Assembly (NCBI GenBank): GCA_030841765.1
Contig: JAUUSS010000031.1
Location: 1 to 21,584, forward strand
Source: Collinsella aerofaciens
GTDB taxonomy: Bacteria; Actinomycetota; Coriobacteriia; Coriobacteriales; Coriobacteriaceae
Length of the DNA: 21,584 nt
Direction: 5' to 3'
The notes beneath the pieces were generated by a model. It saw only the letters and a program-made list of their open reading frames with translations. It did not search any database and was not told the DNA's origin. This document shows, piece by piece, positions 1 through 6,209 of this stretch. The position numbers were made by a program, and so were the translations under genes. The number at the start of each line of letters is the position of its first letter. The first letter of the stretch is position 1.

Positions 1-16
1 TCCGTACATGTACGGA
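1..16. repeat. 16-bp perfect palindrome at the window edge
   Basis: The first 16 bases, TCCGTACATGTACGGA, equal their own reverse complement. The palindrome may extend or be repeated to the left, outside the window. It lies about 195 bp upstream of the metal-export genes and could be a dimeric regulator site, but no protein can be assigned to it. Confidence 0.45.
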
Positions 17-36
17 TGAATGTGGGAGGTGTTCGG

Positions 37-99
37 ATGAAGTCGATAATCAAGGGGTTACTCCGCATCGTTAATTTTCAAAAGGTTAGCCATGGCTGA
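37..99 (+). CDS. possible 20-aa small ORF or tail of an upstream gene
   Basis: An ATG at 37 follows a purine-rich GGGAGG motif at a plausible distance and opens a 20-codon frame (starts MKSIIKGLLRIV, ends at TGA 97-99) with a basic, amphipathic look. The same frame is open back to base 1, so this could also be the 3' end of a gene that begins left of the window, or start at ATG 16. Its end overlaps the inverted repeat at 83-102. No family is recognised. Doubtful as a real gene. Confidence 0.2.
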   Translation: MKSIIKGLLRIVNFQKVSHG

Positions 100-102
100 C
101 CT
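83..102. promoter_or_regulatory. candidate DtxR/MntR-type metalloregulator operator
   Basis: The 20 bases AGGTTAGCCATGGCTGACCT form an inverted repeat with 9 of 10 pairs matching. The half-site AGGTTAG is that of the known DtxR/IdeR/MntR box (AGGTTAG...CTAACCT), but the centre is wider than in the canonical 19-bp box. It lies in front of an AT-rich stretch (TAAAAT at 114-119 as a possible -10) and upstream of a metal-export pair, which suits metal-responsive control. That role is inferred from similarity and position only. Confidence 0.4.
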
Positions 103-161
103 AGATAGTTAGATAAAATTGAGATATTTCAAGAGCGTGCTCGAGCAAACTTGTTTACTCG

Positions 162-195
162 GGTGCTGAAGCACCATGCCGCGTCCAATGCGGCA
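162..195 (+). promoter_or_regulatory. two tandem hairpins in the 5' leader of the metal-export operon
   Basis: GGTGCT-GA-AGCACC (162-175) and TGCCGC-N7-GCGGCA (177-195) are two short perfect stems one base apart, ending just before the ribosome binding site GGGAGAGG of the gene at 211. They could tune translation or mRNA stability. No known riboswitch consensus was recognised. Confidence 0.35.
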
Positions 196-210
196 AAAGG
201 GAGAGGCAAC

Positions 211-456
211 ATGAAGAAGTCGACGTTCAATACCCTGCTTGTCGGTGGCGGTTTTCTGCTTGGTACGGCTGGCATCAAGCTGCTCACCAGCGCTCCGGTA
301 AAGAATGCCTGCGTGCAGGGCATTGCGTGCGGCATGCGCATCAAGAATGGCTACCAGGACATGGTCGAGCAGGCCAAGGCCGAGGTCGACGATATGGTTG
401 CCGAGGCTGCCTATCTCACCCAGAGCGAGGCCGCTGCGGACAAGGCAGCCGAGTAG
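211..456 (+). CDS. small membrane protein, DUF6110/PacL-like, partner of the metal ATPase
   Basis: An 81-aa protein with one hydrophobic N-terminal segment (about residues 6-26, rich in glycine, LLVGGGFLLGTAG) followed by a charged helical tail. The layout and the tail pattern (APVKNACVQG...KNGYQDMVEQAKAEVDDMVAEA) resemble DUF6110 and the mycobacterial DUF1490/PacL proteins. PacL proteins sit beside P1B ATPases such as CtpC and help metal export. Unlike PacL, the C-terminus here (residues 60-81) carries no histidine/aspartate metal motif. The ATG at 211 was chosen because GGGAGAGG precedes it; an ATG at 151 in the same frame lacks such a site and would place charged residues before the membrane segment. 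It ends 18 bp before the ATPase and is surely co-transcribed. The family call is a pattern match from memory; the chaperone or scaffold role is inferred. Confidence 0.75.
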   Translation: MKKSTFNTLLVGGGFLLGTAGIKLLTSAPVKNACVQGIACGMRIKNGYQDMVEQAKAEVDDMVAEAAYLTQSEAAADKAAE

Positions 457-474
457 CACTCCCAGGCATAAACA

Positions 475-2550
475 ATGAGATTCTCGATTATCAGCGAGAT
501 CCCCGGCAGGACCCGCCTCCAGTTGGCGGGTCCTGTGCCAGAGAGCGATCTCGATGCGCTTCTAAAGCTCAGTGGCGAAATCGATGGTGTGCGCAAGGTG
601 CGCGTCTACGGCCGCATCGGCCAGATGGCGCTCGAATACGACGAGCCGCGCCGCGATGCCGTACTGGCCGCCGTCGGTGCGCTCGACGCTCAGGCCATTG
701 CCGACGCAAAGACGGGTTACGTGATGCAGCTTGAGCCGCGCAAGCACAAGCTCGTTATGGATCTTGTCACACTTATCGGTGCCCATTACGCACGTCGCTG
801 GTTCTTGCCGACGCCTCTGCGTGCGGTGTTTGTCGTGGCCGGTTACATGGCATTTTTGCGCGCTGCCCTTCATGAGCTCGCGCAGCCGCGCCTGACCGTT
901 CCCGTGCTCGACGCTTCGGCCATCGGTATCTCGTTTGTCAAACGTGATGTCGACACCGCGGGCCAGACGATGTTCCTGCTCAACGTGGGCGAGCTGCTCG
1001 AGGACTACACCCGCGCCATGAGCGAAAACGAGCTCATCAACTCGCTGCTCGACGTGCCCGACAAGGCGCAAAAGGTCGTCGGCGACACCGAGGTAAGCGT
1101 TGCCGCCACCGAGCTCGAGCCCGGCGATCTGGTCGCCGTGCGCACCGGCATGTCCATCTGCATCGACGGTGTTGTCGAGCAGGGGAGCGCTATGGTCAAC
1201 CAGGCGACCCTGACCGGCGAGCCGCTGGCCGTCGAGCGCAGCGTGGGCGACGACGTGTTCGCCGGTACCGTCGTGGAAGACGGCGGCATCTTGGTGCGTG
1301 TGCGCGCCAATACGGCGCAAACCAAACTGCGCTCAATCGTCTCGCTCGTGCAGACGGCCGACTCGCTCAAGTCCGAGGGCCAGTCGCATATGGAGGACCT
1401 TGCCAACAAGATCGTCCCGTGGAACTTCCTGCTCGCGGGCCTGGTTGCGCTTACCACCCGCAGCCTCATCAAGACCTCGGCGGCGCTGATGGTCGACTAC
1501 TCGTGCGCACTCAAGCTCACGGGTTCCGTTGCCGTCATGACTGCCATGAGCGATGCCGCCAAGATGGGCGTCATGGTCAAGGGCGCGAAGTACTTTGAGT
1601 CGTTTGCCAAGGCCGACACCATTGTGTTTGATAAGACCGGCACGCTGACCGAGGCGCAGCCGCGTCTTGCCTGCGTGCTCACCACCGATGGCTGGAGCGA
1701 TGACGAGGTCCTGCGCCTTTCCGCTTGCTTGGAGGAGCATTTCCCGCATCCGGTGGCGCGCGCCGTGGTCAATGCGGCACGTGAGCGCGGGCTCGAGCAT
1801 CGTGAACGCCATGCTGCCGTCGAGTACATCGTGGCGCACGGCATCGCTTCGTCCATCGAAGGACGTCGTGCCATCATCGGTTCCGCGCACTTTGTATTTG
1901 AGGACGAGGGCGCACAGCTCGAATCCGACATCAAGGAGCGCATCGAGTCTCAGATGCAGGGCCTGTCGCCGCTGTATCTGGCGGTCGACGGCACGGTCGT
2001 CGGCGTGCTCGGCATCGAGGATCCGCTTAAGCCCGGGGTCCGTGAGGCCATCGCCGACCTGCATGCGCTGGGCGTCAAGCATGTCGTTATGCTCACGGGC
2101 GATTCGGAGCGCACTGCCGAGCGCATTGCGCGCGAAGCGGGCGTTGACGAGTTTAAGGCCGAGCTGCTGCCCGAGGACAAGTACGCCTATGTGGAGCGCA
2201 TTAAGAGCGAGGGGCGCCATGTTGCCATGGTGGGCGACGGCGTCAACGATTCGCCGGCGCTCGGTTTGGCCGACGTGGGCCTGGCCATGGGTGGCGGAAG
2301 TGATATTGCCAAGGAGGTCGCCGATATCATCCTGACCGATACGGATCTTGCCGCGATCGTGCGCCTGCGCCGCATGAGCCAGGGCCTCATTGATCGTCTG
2401 ACGAGTTCCTACTCTAAGGTGATGCTCACCAATTCGGCGCTGTTGGCATTGGGTATTACCGGCATGATCACTCCGCAGACGTCGTCACTGCTGCACAACG
2501 GCTCAACGATCGCCTACAGCCTGGGCAACGCAAAGGCGTACCTGCGTTAA
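475..2550 (+). CDS. heavy-metal translocating P1B-type ATPase (CtpC-like)
   Basis: A 691-aa cation pump that uses ATP to move a transition metal across the cytoplasmic membrane. Visible motifs: actuator TGE at 247-249, phosphorylation site DKTGTLT with D386, the P1B-specific HP pair at 425-426, and hinge GDGVND at 587-592. The membrane metal motif is YSCALKL at 342-348, SC-A rather than the CPC of copper pumps; CtpC-type Mn/Fe/Zn pumps carry a similar core. The first 75 residues resemble a ferredoxin-like domain with PGRTRL but have no CxxC, so no classical N-terminal metal site. Membrane segments are likely near 113-133, 143-160, 315-345 and at the C-terminus (about 645-680). It follows the PacL-like gene by 18 bp and is followed by a strong terminator, so the two form one operon. 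Metal specificity is inferred; manganese or iron is the best guess. Confidence 0.9.
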   Translation: MRFSIISEIPGRTRLQLAGPVPESDLDALLKLSGEIDGVRKVRVYGRIGQMALEYDEPRRDAVLAAVGALDAQAIADAKTGYVMQLEPRKHKLVMDLVTLIGAHYARRWFLPTPLRAVFVVAGYMAFLRAALHELAQPRLTVPVLDASAIGISFVKRDVDTAGQTMFLLNVGELLEDYTRAMSENELINSLLDVPDKAQKVVGDTEVSVAATELEPGDLVAVRTGMSICIDGVVEQGSAMVNQATLTGEPLAVERSVGDDVFAGTVVEDGGILVRVRANTAQTKLRSIVSLVQTADSLKSEGQSHMEDLANKIVPWNFLLAGLVALTTRSLIKTSAALMVDYSCALKLTGSVAVMTAMSDAAKMGVMVKGAKYFESFAKADTIVFDKTGTLTEAQPRLACVLTTDGWSDDEVLRLSACLEEHFPHPVARAVVNAARERGLEHRERHAAVEYIVAHGIASSIEGRRAIIGSAHFVFEDEGAQLESDIKERIESQMQGLSPLYLAVDGTVVGVLGIEDPLKPGVREAIADLHALGVKHVVMLTGDSERTAERIAREAGVDEFKAELLPEDKYAYVERIKSEGRHVAMVGDGVNDSPALGLADVGLAMGGGSDIAKEVADIILTDTDLAAIVRLRRMSQGLIDRLTSSYSKVMLTNSALLALGITGMITPQTSSLLHNGSTIAYSLGNAKAYLR

Positions 2551-2574
2551 CAGACGTGTTCACCCACGTTATCT

Positions 2575-2620
2575 GGCCTGCGCCCAGACGGCATCGGTGT
2601 CGTCCGGGCGCAGGCCTTTT
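2575..2620 (+). terminator. rho-independent terminator of the ATPase operon
   Basis: An 11-bp perfect stem GGCCTGCGCCC (2575-2585) / GGGCGCAGGCC (2606-2616) followed by TTTT, 24 bp after the ATPase stop codon. Confidence 0.85.
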
Positions 2621-2624
2621 GCAT

Positions 2625-2653
2625 TTGACCATGTGCTAGCTTCTTTATATAGT
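2625..2653 (+). promoter_or_regulatory. promoter of the toxin-antitoxin operon
   Basis: TTGACC (2625-2630), 17-bp spacer, TATAGT (2648-2653): a near-consensus sigma-70 type promoter ending 39 bp before the antitoxin start. Confidence 0.6.
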
Positions 2654-2671
2654 GGTGCTAGCAGGGCTAGC
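2635..2671. promoter_or_regulatory. three GCTAGC repeats, probable antitoxin operator
   Basis: The palindrome GCTAGC occurs at 2635-2640, 2657-2662 and 2666-2671. The first lies in the promoter spacer; the other two, 3 bp apart, lie across the expected transcription start. Ribbon-helix-helix antitoxins commonly repress their own operon by binding short repeated palindromes, so autoregulation is the likely role. Confidence 0.5.
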
Positions 2672-2692
2672 AATTGAAGGGAGCGGGTCAGC

Positions 2693-3046
2693 GTGGGTGC
2701 TGTTAGCGGCATGGCGCAGGTGAATGTTCGCGTAGATCGCTCGGTTAAAGAGCGCGCCGAGGAAGCGCTGCGGCTTTCGGGCGGAACGCTGCCCGAACTC
2801 ATCAAAAAGGTCGTGGCCAAGGTTGCGCAGGGTGGTGGACAGTGTGAGGAAGTGCTGTCTGCCGTTGATGGCCGGCAGCAGTCCGTCGCGCCCGATACTC
2901 CGTTCGCCGCGTCGTGGGCAGCGGCAGACCGGCTTTATGCAGATTTGGGCATCGCTACGTCGCCCGTATCCGACGATCGCGATTGGGACGCAATCTATTC
3001 CGACGCCATGGATGAGCATTATCGCCAAAAGGGGATGATCCTGTGA
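2693..3046 (+). CDS. ribbon-helix-helix antitoxin (RelB/DinJ-like)
   Basis: A 117-aa protein. Residues 8-46 (AQVNVRVDRSVKERAEEALR followed by two short helices) have the beta-strand/helix/helix pattern of ribbon-helix-helix DNA-binding antitoxins. The longer, acidic C-terminal part (about 75-117, DWDAIYSDAMDEHYRQ) is the expected toxin-neutralising tail. The GTG at 2693 has GGGAG nine bases upstream; the ATG at 2711 is a weaker alternative. Its stop overlaps the start of the toxin gene by 4 bp (GTGA), which indicates translational coupling. It probably binds the GCTAGC repeats just upstream. RelB/DinJ assignment rests on the domain pattern and gene pairing. Confidence 0.8.
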   Translation: MGAVSGMAQVNVRVDRSVKERAEEALRLSGGTLPELIKKVVAKVAQGGGQCEEVLSAVDGRQQSVAPDTPFAASWAAADRLYADLGIATSPVSDDRDWDAIYSDAMDEHYRQKGMIL

Positions 3047-3558
3047 GTGGGGCGCCTCTCAAGATCATGGTGGACGCCAACGTATGGGTTGATTCGTTTT
3101 GCGCCGACCATGCTGAGTCGATTGCCGCGCGTGCGTTTATTGGGCAGGCGACGGAGGCGGGGGCATTGCTGTTCTTTCCGGTGCATATCGCCAAGGACGT
3201 ACTGTATGTTGTACAGCACGAACTGAAGCGCAGCGTTCTTGCCAGCGGGGGAGCGCTCGGCGAGGCTTCTGCCCGCGCGATTGGCGATGCGGCGCTGGCG
3301 TTTGTTCGGAACATGACCGAAAACGCCACGGCCGTGGGTGCAGATGCGTCGGACCTTTGGCTGGCCGACAAATACTTAGCGCTCCATCGCGATTACGAGG
3401 ACAACTTGGTACTCGCCGCATGCAAACGCGCCCAGGTTGATTACTTGGTGACCAACGATCGAAAACTGCTCGAACATGCCGATCTTGCAGCAAAGACACC
3501 TCGTCAAATGATGCCGATTCTTGCTTTGGCCAAACGCGGCGGCACGGCTATCGGTTGA
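3043..3558 (+). CDS. PIN-domain ribonuclease toxin (VapC-like)
   Basis: A 171-aa PIN-domain protein. The acidic residues that hold the catalytic metal are visible: D11 in VDANVW, a likely E60, D120 in YEDNLVLAAC and D139 in VTNDRKLL. PIN toxins cleave RNA, often tRNA or rRNA, when the antitoxin is lost. The GTG start overlaps the antitoxin stop by 4 bp. The fold is combined here with a ribbon-helix-helix antitoxin. A hairpin follows 12 bp after the stop codon. The RNA target cannot be read from sequence. Confidence 0.85.
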   Translation: MSGAPLKIMVDANVWVDSFCADHAESIAARAFIGQATEAGALLFFPVHIAKDVLYVVQHELKRSVLASGGALGEASARAIGDAALAFVRNMTENATAVGADASDLWLADKYLALHRDYEDNLVLAACKRAQVDYLVTNDRKLLEHADLAAKTPRQMMPILALAKRGGTAIG

Positions 3559-3570
3559 CGTGAGCTGTTC

Positions 3571-3607
3571 GCGGGCCCCTTGGACGACGATGCGCCAAGG
3601 GGCCCGC
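3571..3607. terminator. bidirectional hairpin between convergent genes
   Basis: A 13-bp perfect stem GCGGGCCCCTTGG (3571-3583) / CCAAGGGGCCCGC (3595-3607) lies between the PIN gene end (3558) and the end of the convergent gene (3617). The T-tract is weak on both sides, but the placement fits a shared terminator. Confidence 0.65.
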
Positions 3608-3616
3608 GTCTGCTAT

Positions 3617-4051
3617 TTACAAAAGCTCGGCCTTGATGACGGGAGCTTCGGCGAGCTTTTCGGCAGCCTTTTCGTCGGAGCTGTCGAGTGCTGCCAGACT
3701 GCGGTAGACCCACTCGTTGACCTGGGTGTTCTTGACGCCTGCGGTCTGCATAAGGGCGCCTACCTCGCGGATTGCTGCGAGCAGATCGGCTTTGGGACCC
3801 GCGAGCTCGACCTCGATGCCGTGGTAGGCGGCCACGCCGCGGTTCTCACTCACGTGGTCGATAAAGCCCTCGACGGTCTCAAGCTGCTGGGCGAGAGCTG
3901 CATCATCGTCAGCGTCCAGCGCGACGAGTGCGTTCGATACCGTGAGGGCGGGATGTCCGCAGGGGACAAAGCCCTCGATGACATCCATAGCTTCGGTAAT
4001 GGTTGAGCCCAGGCCTGCGAGGGCATTGACGAGTTTCTGCTTGGTATCCAT
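3617..4051 (-). CDS. hypothetical 144-aa acidic helical protein
   Basis: No family is recognised. The protein begins MDTKQKLVNALAGLG, has no signal peptide or membrane segment, and is predicted mostly helical and acidic, with an alanine/leucine-rich heptad-like run in the middle and a C-terminal stretch DSSDEKAAEKLAEAP. A single cysteine lies in VPCGHPAL (about residue 31). The start is supported by AAAGGA about 6 bases upstream of the ATG. It is monocistronic, convergent with the PIN toxin and divergent from ssrA, with a possible promoter at 4088-4115. It is probably a cytoplasmic host protein; function unknown. Confidence 0.65.
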   Translation of the reverse strand: MDTKQKLVNALAGLGSTITEAMDVIEGFVPCGHPALTVSNALVALDADDDAALAQQLETVEGFIDHVSENRGVAAYHGIEVELAGPKADLLAAIREVGALMQTAGVKNTQVNEWVYRSLAALDSSDEKAAEKLAEAPVIKAELL

Positions 4052-4087
4052 AACGGTCCTTTCGACGGATCAATTTTGCTTGGCGAA

Positions 4088-4115
4088 AATATACGTGACG
4101 CGATCGGTAGCAAAA
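4088..4115 (-). promoter_or_regulatory. possible promoter of the 144-aa gene
   Basis: On the minus strand TTTTGC (4115-4110), a 16-bp spacer and TATATT (4093-4088) lie about 37 bp upstream of the start codon. The -10 is good, the -35 poor. I see no convincing ssrA promoter in the rest of 4116-4290. Confidence 0.35.
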
Positions 4116-4290
4116 GTGCGAAGTGTAGCGCACATTGGGGTCTTCACAGCTCGTGCATAGAACAGCTGTCCGCTTTCAGAACGTGGTAAGATAACACTCC
4201 ACAAGCGGGGCTCGCCTCGCGCGTTCCTTGAAAAGTCGACGGTTGTTGGGCGCTCGTGTGCCCAATGCCATCCAGACTTTCCCAACCTTC

Positions 4291-4654
4291 GGGGGCGACT
4301 GGTTTCGACACGATAGCTCTGAGAGAGGAAGCAAGCCGAGGTCTCCTCGCCTCGTTAAACAGGGGTACCGTCAAATTGAATTGACAACAACTCTTCTTTT
4401 GAGCCTATGGCTCTCGCTGCTTAATTTATAGCGGCGCGTCAACCCGGTGATTTCCCCGACACCGGCGCGACGTCATTTTAGGGGAATGCTCCTGCGCACG
4501 TAATCGGTATGGCGCGGGCTAAGACCGAACCGGTTAGGACGCCGCGAGCGTGTCGCTGCGCGCAAAGCGTCCGAGACGAAACCAGCGACTGAGCTTGGAG
4601 ATGCCAATCAGGGGGCTTTCGTGGACCGGAGTTCGATTCTCCGCGCCTCCACCA
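4291..4654 (+). ncRNA. ssrA: transfer-messenger RNA (tmRNA)
   Basis: Rescues ribosomes stalled on broken mRNAs by acting first as alanyl-tRNA and then as a short mRNA. The 5' end GGGGGCGACTGGTTTCGACA is the classic tmRNA start; the 3' end GGAGTTCGATTCTCC plus CGCCTCC-A-CCA gives the T arm and an acceptor stem that pairs with GGGGGCG (one G-U). The tag frame reads DNNSSFEPMALAA then TAA (4383-4424), ending in the usual ALAA degradation signal. CCA is encoded at 4652-4654. An in-frame TGA at 4377-4379 limits the tag on its left, so the resume codon is GAC or ATT; GAC has an A at -4 as in known tmRNAs. Length is 364 nt, normal for the family. The 3' end is a frequent integrase target and borders the prophage here. 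Confidence 0.95.
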
Positions 4655-4667
4655 ACTGTTCAGTAGG

Positions 4668-4687
4668 CGAACACATACGCGTGTTCG
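4668..4687 (+). terminator. hairpin just after ssrA
   Basis: CGAACAC (4668-4674) and GTGTTCG (4681-4687) form a 7-bp stem with a 6-base loop, 13 bp after the tmRNA CCA. No T-run follows. It may end or process the ssrA transcript, or belong to the attachment region. Confidence 0.35.
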
Positions 4688-4720
4688 TCGTCAGGCGGGC
4701 GTTCATATTGCTCGTCAGAT

Positions 4721-4756
4721 AGAAAGAAGCCGCTCCATACGGGGCGGCTTCTTTGC
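4721..4756. terminator. bidirectional terminator at the end of the prophage late operon
   Basis: AAGCCGC (4727-4733) and GCGGCTT (4744-4750) form a stem followed on the minus strand by CTTTCT and on the plus strand by CTTTGC. It separates the lysis genes from ssrA, 9 bp downstream of the last phage gene on the minus strand. Confidence 0.65.
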
Positions 4757-4759
4757 GTT

Positions 4760-5071
4760 CTAGGCCTGCGGCATGACGGCCTGCTGGCCATCCTCGTCCA
4801 AGTACGGCATGAGGAACACGCCGCCCTGCTCGGTCGTCAGCAGCAGGTACTCGCGGTTGTAGCGGTCGCACACGATTTCCTGGCCGATGCCCTCGGGCAG
4901 GTCGTAGATGGGGCCGTCCGTGCGCGCGGGCCTCACGGTCACGTCCTGCGCTCCCATGGCCTGCGACGCGCAGCTGGCGGCGGCCAGGACGATGAACAGC
5001 AGGACGACCGCCGCGAGGATGGGGCCGCACCCGCCGTTGCGCTCCTCGTCTGCGGGGCTCGGGTACGGCAT
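4760..5071 (-). CDS. membrane-anchored or lipoprotein-like small phage protein (DUF6440-like)
   Basis: A 103-aa protein with a short polar N-terminus, a hydrophobic segment (about residues 17-33) and a possible lipobox AASC with Cys34. The C-terminal half (YDLPEGIGQEIVCDRYNREY, then GGVFLMPYLDEDGQQAV) looks like the small DUF6440 domain seen in many phage lysis regions. It starts 3 bp after the amidase stop and is the last gene of the late operon. Its place after holin and endolysin allows a spanin-like or lysis-accessory role, but that is only positional. The family match is by eye. Confidence 0.65.
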   Translation of the reverse strand: MPYPSPADEERNGGCGPILAAVVLLFIVLAAASCASQAMGAQDVTVRPARTDGPIYDLPEGIGQEIVCDRYNREYLLLTTEQGGVFLMPYLDEDGQQAVMPQA

Positions 5072-5074
5072 GGC

Positions 5075-5887
5075 CTATCCCACCTTCACCAGATAGTCGT
5101 CGGCCTCTGGCTTGCCCGTGGCCTTGCCCACGGCGATGTAGCGCGTTGCGCCGCTGTAGCCCGTGTATCGGCCCCACACGTAGCCGTCGGCGATCTTGTA
5201 CCAGTTATCCAGCGTCACGGTCTCGCCGCCGGAATAGTGCGCCACCTCGGTGCCGCCCAGGCCGGGGGCGTCGCGCACGCGCAGGTAGTCCACAGTGCAG
5301 CGGTAGGTGCCGCCGAAGTTCTCGGTCGTTTCCTGCTGCGCAGGCTGCGGCTGCGGGACGGCTGCGGGGGCGCTTCCAGCAGTGATGCCGAAGCATTCCA
5401 GGTAGATGCGCGCCAGCTCGTCCAGGTTGCCGTTGAACTTCTCGCGGTCGCCGTCGTTGTCGATGAAGCCGTTCTCGCACAGGCGGTAGTTGATGCCGCG
5501 CGCGGCGGCTCGGTTCGGGTTCGCGAGGTCGGAACGGCGCACCAGCTTCTCGGAGCGCCCGGGCATGAACGCCGCCAGCTTGTCGGCCAGCGCATTGTCG
5601 TACTCGTCAGGCTCAAAGCCCTCCTTGATGATGACGTGCGCGCCGTGGGCCGTGGCGATGCCGCTGGCGTCCATGTGCAGCTCCACCACTGGCGCGTCGG
5701 TGCTCAGGCGGTTAAGCCCGCCGTCGGCGTACCAGTTGCGGGACGTATCGCCCAGCTCGACCTCGGAACCGCCCAGTTCCTTGATTCGCTGGCCCAGGGC
5801 GCGAACGCGCTCGGCCTCGGTATAGCCGCCTGCGCAGCAGCCGGGGTCGCCAGCGCCGTGGCCGCAGATGATGAACAGTTTAGCCAT
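5075..5887 (-). CDS. endolysin: N-acetylmuramoyl-L-alanine amidase with SH3b domain
   Basis: A 270-aa cell-wall hydrolase that cuts the bond between muramic acid and L-alanine at the end of the phage cycle. The amidase-3 part (residues 1-168) shows zinc ligands H10 (in CGHGAGDPG), E24 and H71 (ELHMDA), and the catalytic glutamate E138 (CENGFIDN). A proline/glutamine-rich linker (171-190) joins it to an SH3b cell-wall-binding domain (about 191-252: YRCTVDYLRVRDAPG...NWYKIADGYVWGRYTGY). There is no signal peptide, so export depends on the holin encoded just upstream (4-bp gap region). GAAGGAG precedes the ATG by about 6 bases. Confidence 0.93.
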   Translation of the reverse strand: MAKLFIICGHGAGDPGCCAGGYTEAERVRALGQRIKELGGSEVELGDTSRNWYADGGLNRLSTDAPVVELHMDASGIATAHGAHVIIKEGFEPDEYDNALADKLAAFMPGRSEKLVRRSDLANPNRAAARGINYRLCENGFIDNDGDREKFNGNLDELARIYLECFGITAGSAPAAVPQPQPAQQETTENFGGTYRCTVDYLRVRDAPGLGGTEVAHYSGGETVTLDNWYKIADGYVWGRYTGYSGATRYIAVGKATGKPEADDYLVKVG

Positions 5888-5890
5888 TGC

Positions 5891-6196
5891 CTACTCCTTC
5901 CCGCCTACGGTCACGCCCAGCAGGGCGTCGAGCCACTTGGATGTGATGCCTACCGACTTGAACAGCGTGTAGGCCGCCTGCACGCCGCCTACCACGGCGA
6001 AGGCGCACGTGACCCATGCGCCCGGGTCTGCGGGCACGCCGCCCACGAAGCCGGTCACGACGCCCGCCAGGAGCGAGCAGCCCAGCGCCAGGATGCGCGC
6101 GGCCTTGCCGGTCATGGCCTCGGTCTTGATCAGCTGCACCGCGAACGGCACGGCGAAAGACAGCACGATGGCTGCGATTGCTTGCATTTCTGTCAT
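5891..6196 (-). CDS. holin, three membrane segments
   Basis: A 101-aa hydrophobic protein with three likely transmembrane helices (about 5-22, 32-53 and 58-77) and a short charged tail (GGKE). Size, topology and position directly before the amidase are those of a phage holin, which forms the membrane lesion that releases the endolysin. The ATG at 6196 follows GAAAGGAATCCGAA; a second ATG three codons later is possible. Only 3 bp separate it from the amidase start, so the two are translated from one message. The exact holin family was not identified. Confidence 0.8.
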   Translation of the reverse strand: MTEMQAIAAIVLSFAVPFAVQLIKTEAMTGKAARILALGCSLLAGVVTGFVGGVPADPGAWVTCAFAVVGGVQAAYTLFKSVGITSKWLDALLGVTVGGKE

Positions 6197-6209
6197 TTCG
6201 GATTCCTTT

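Noticed and set aside
121..210. yybP-ykoY manganese riboswitch before the P-type ATPase
   Set aside because: The conserved loop sequences of that riboswitch are absent; only two plain hairpins are seen.
4668..4687. LexA (SOS) box, since CGAAC and GTTCG are present
   Set aside because: The half-sites are 10 bp apart, whereas the Gram-positive LexA box has 4 bp between them; it behaves as a hairpin.
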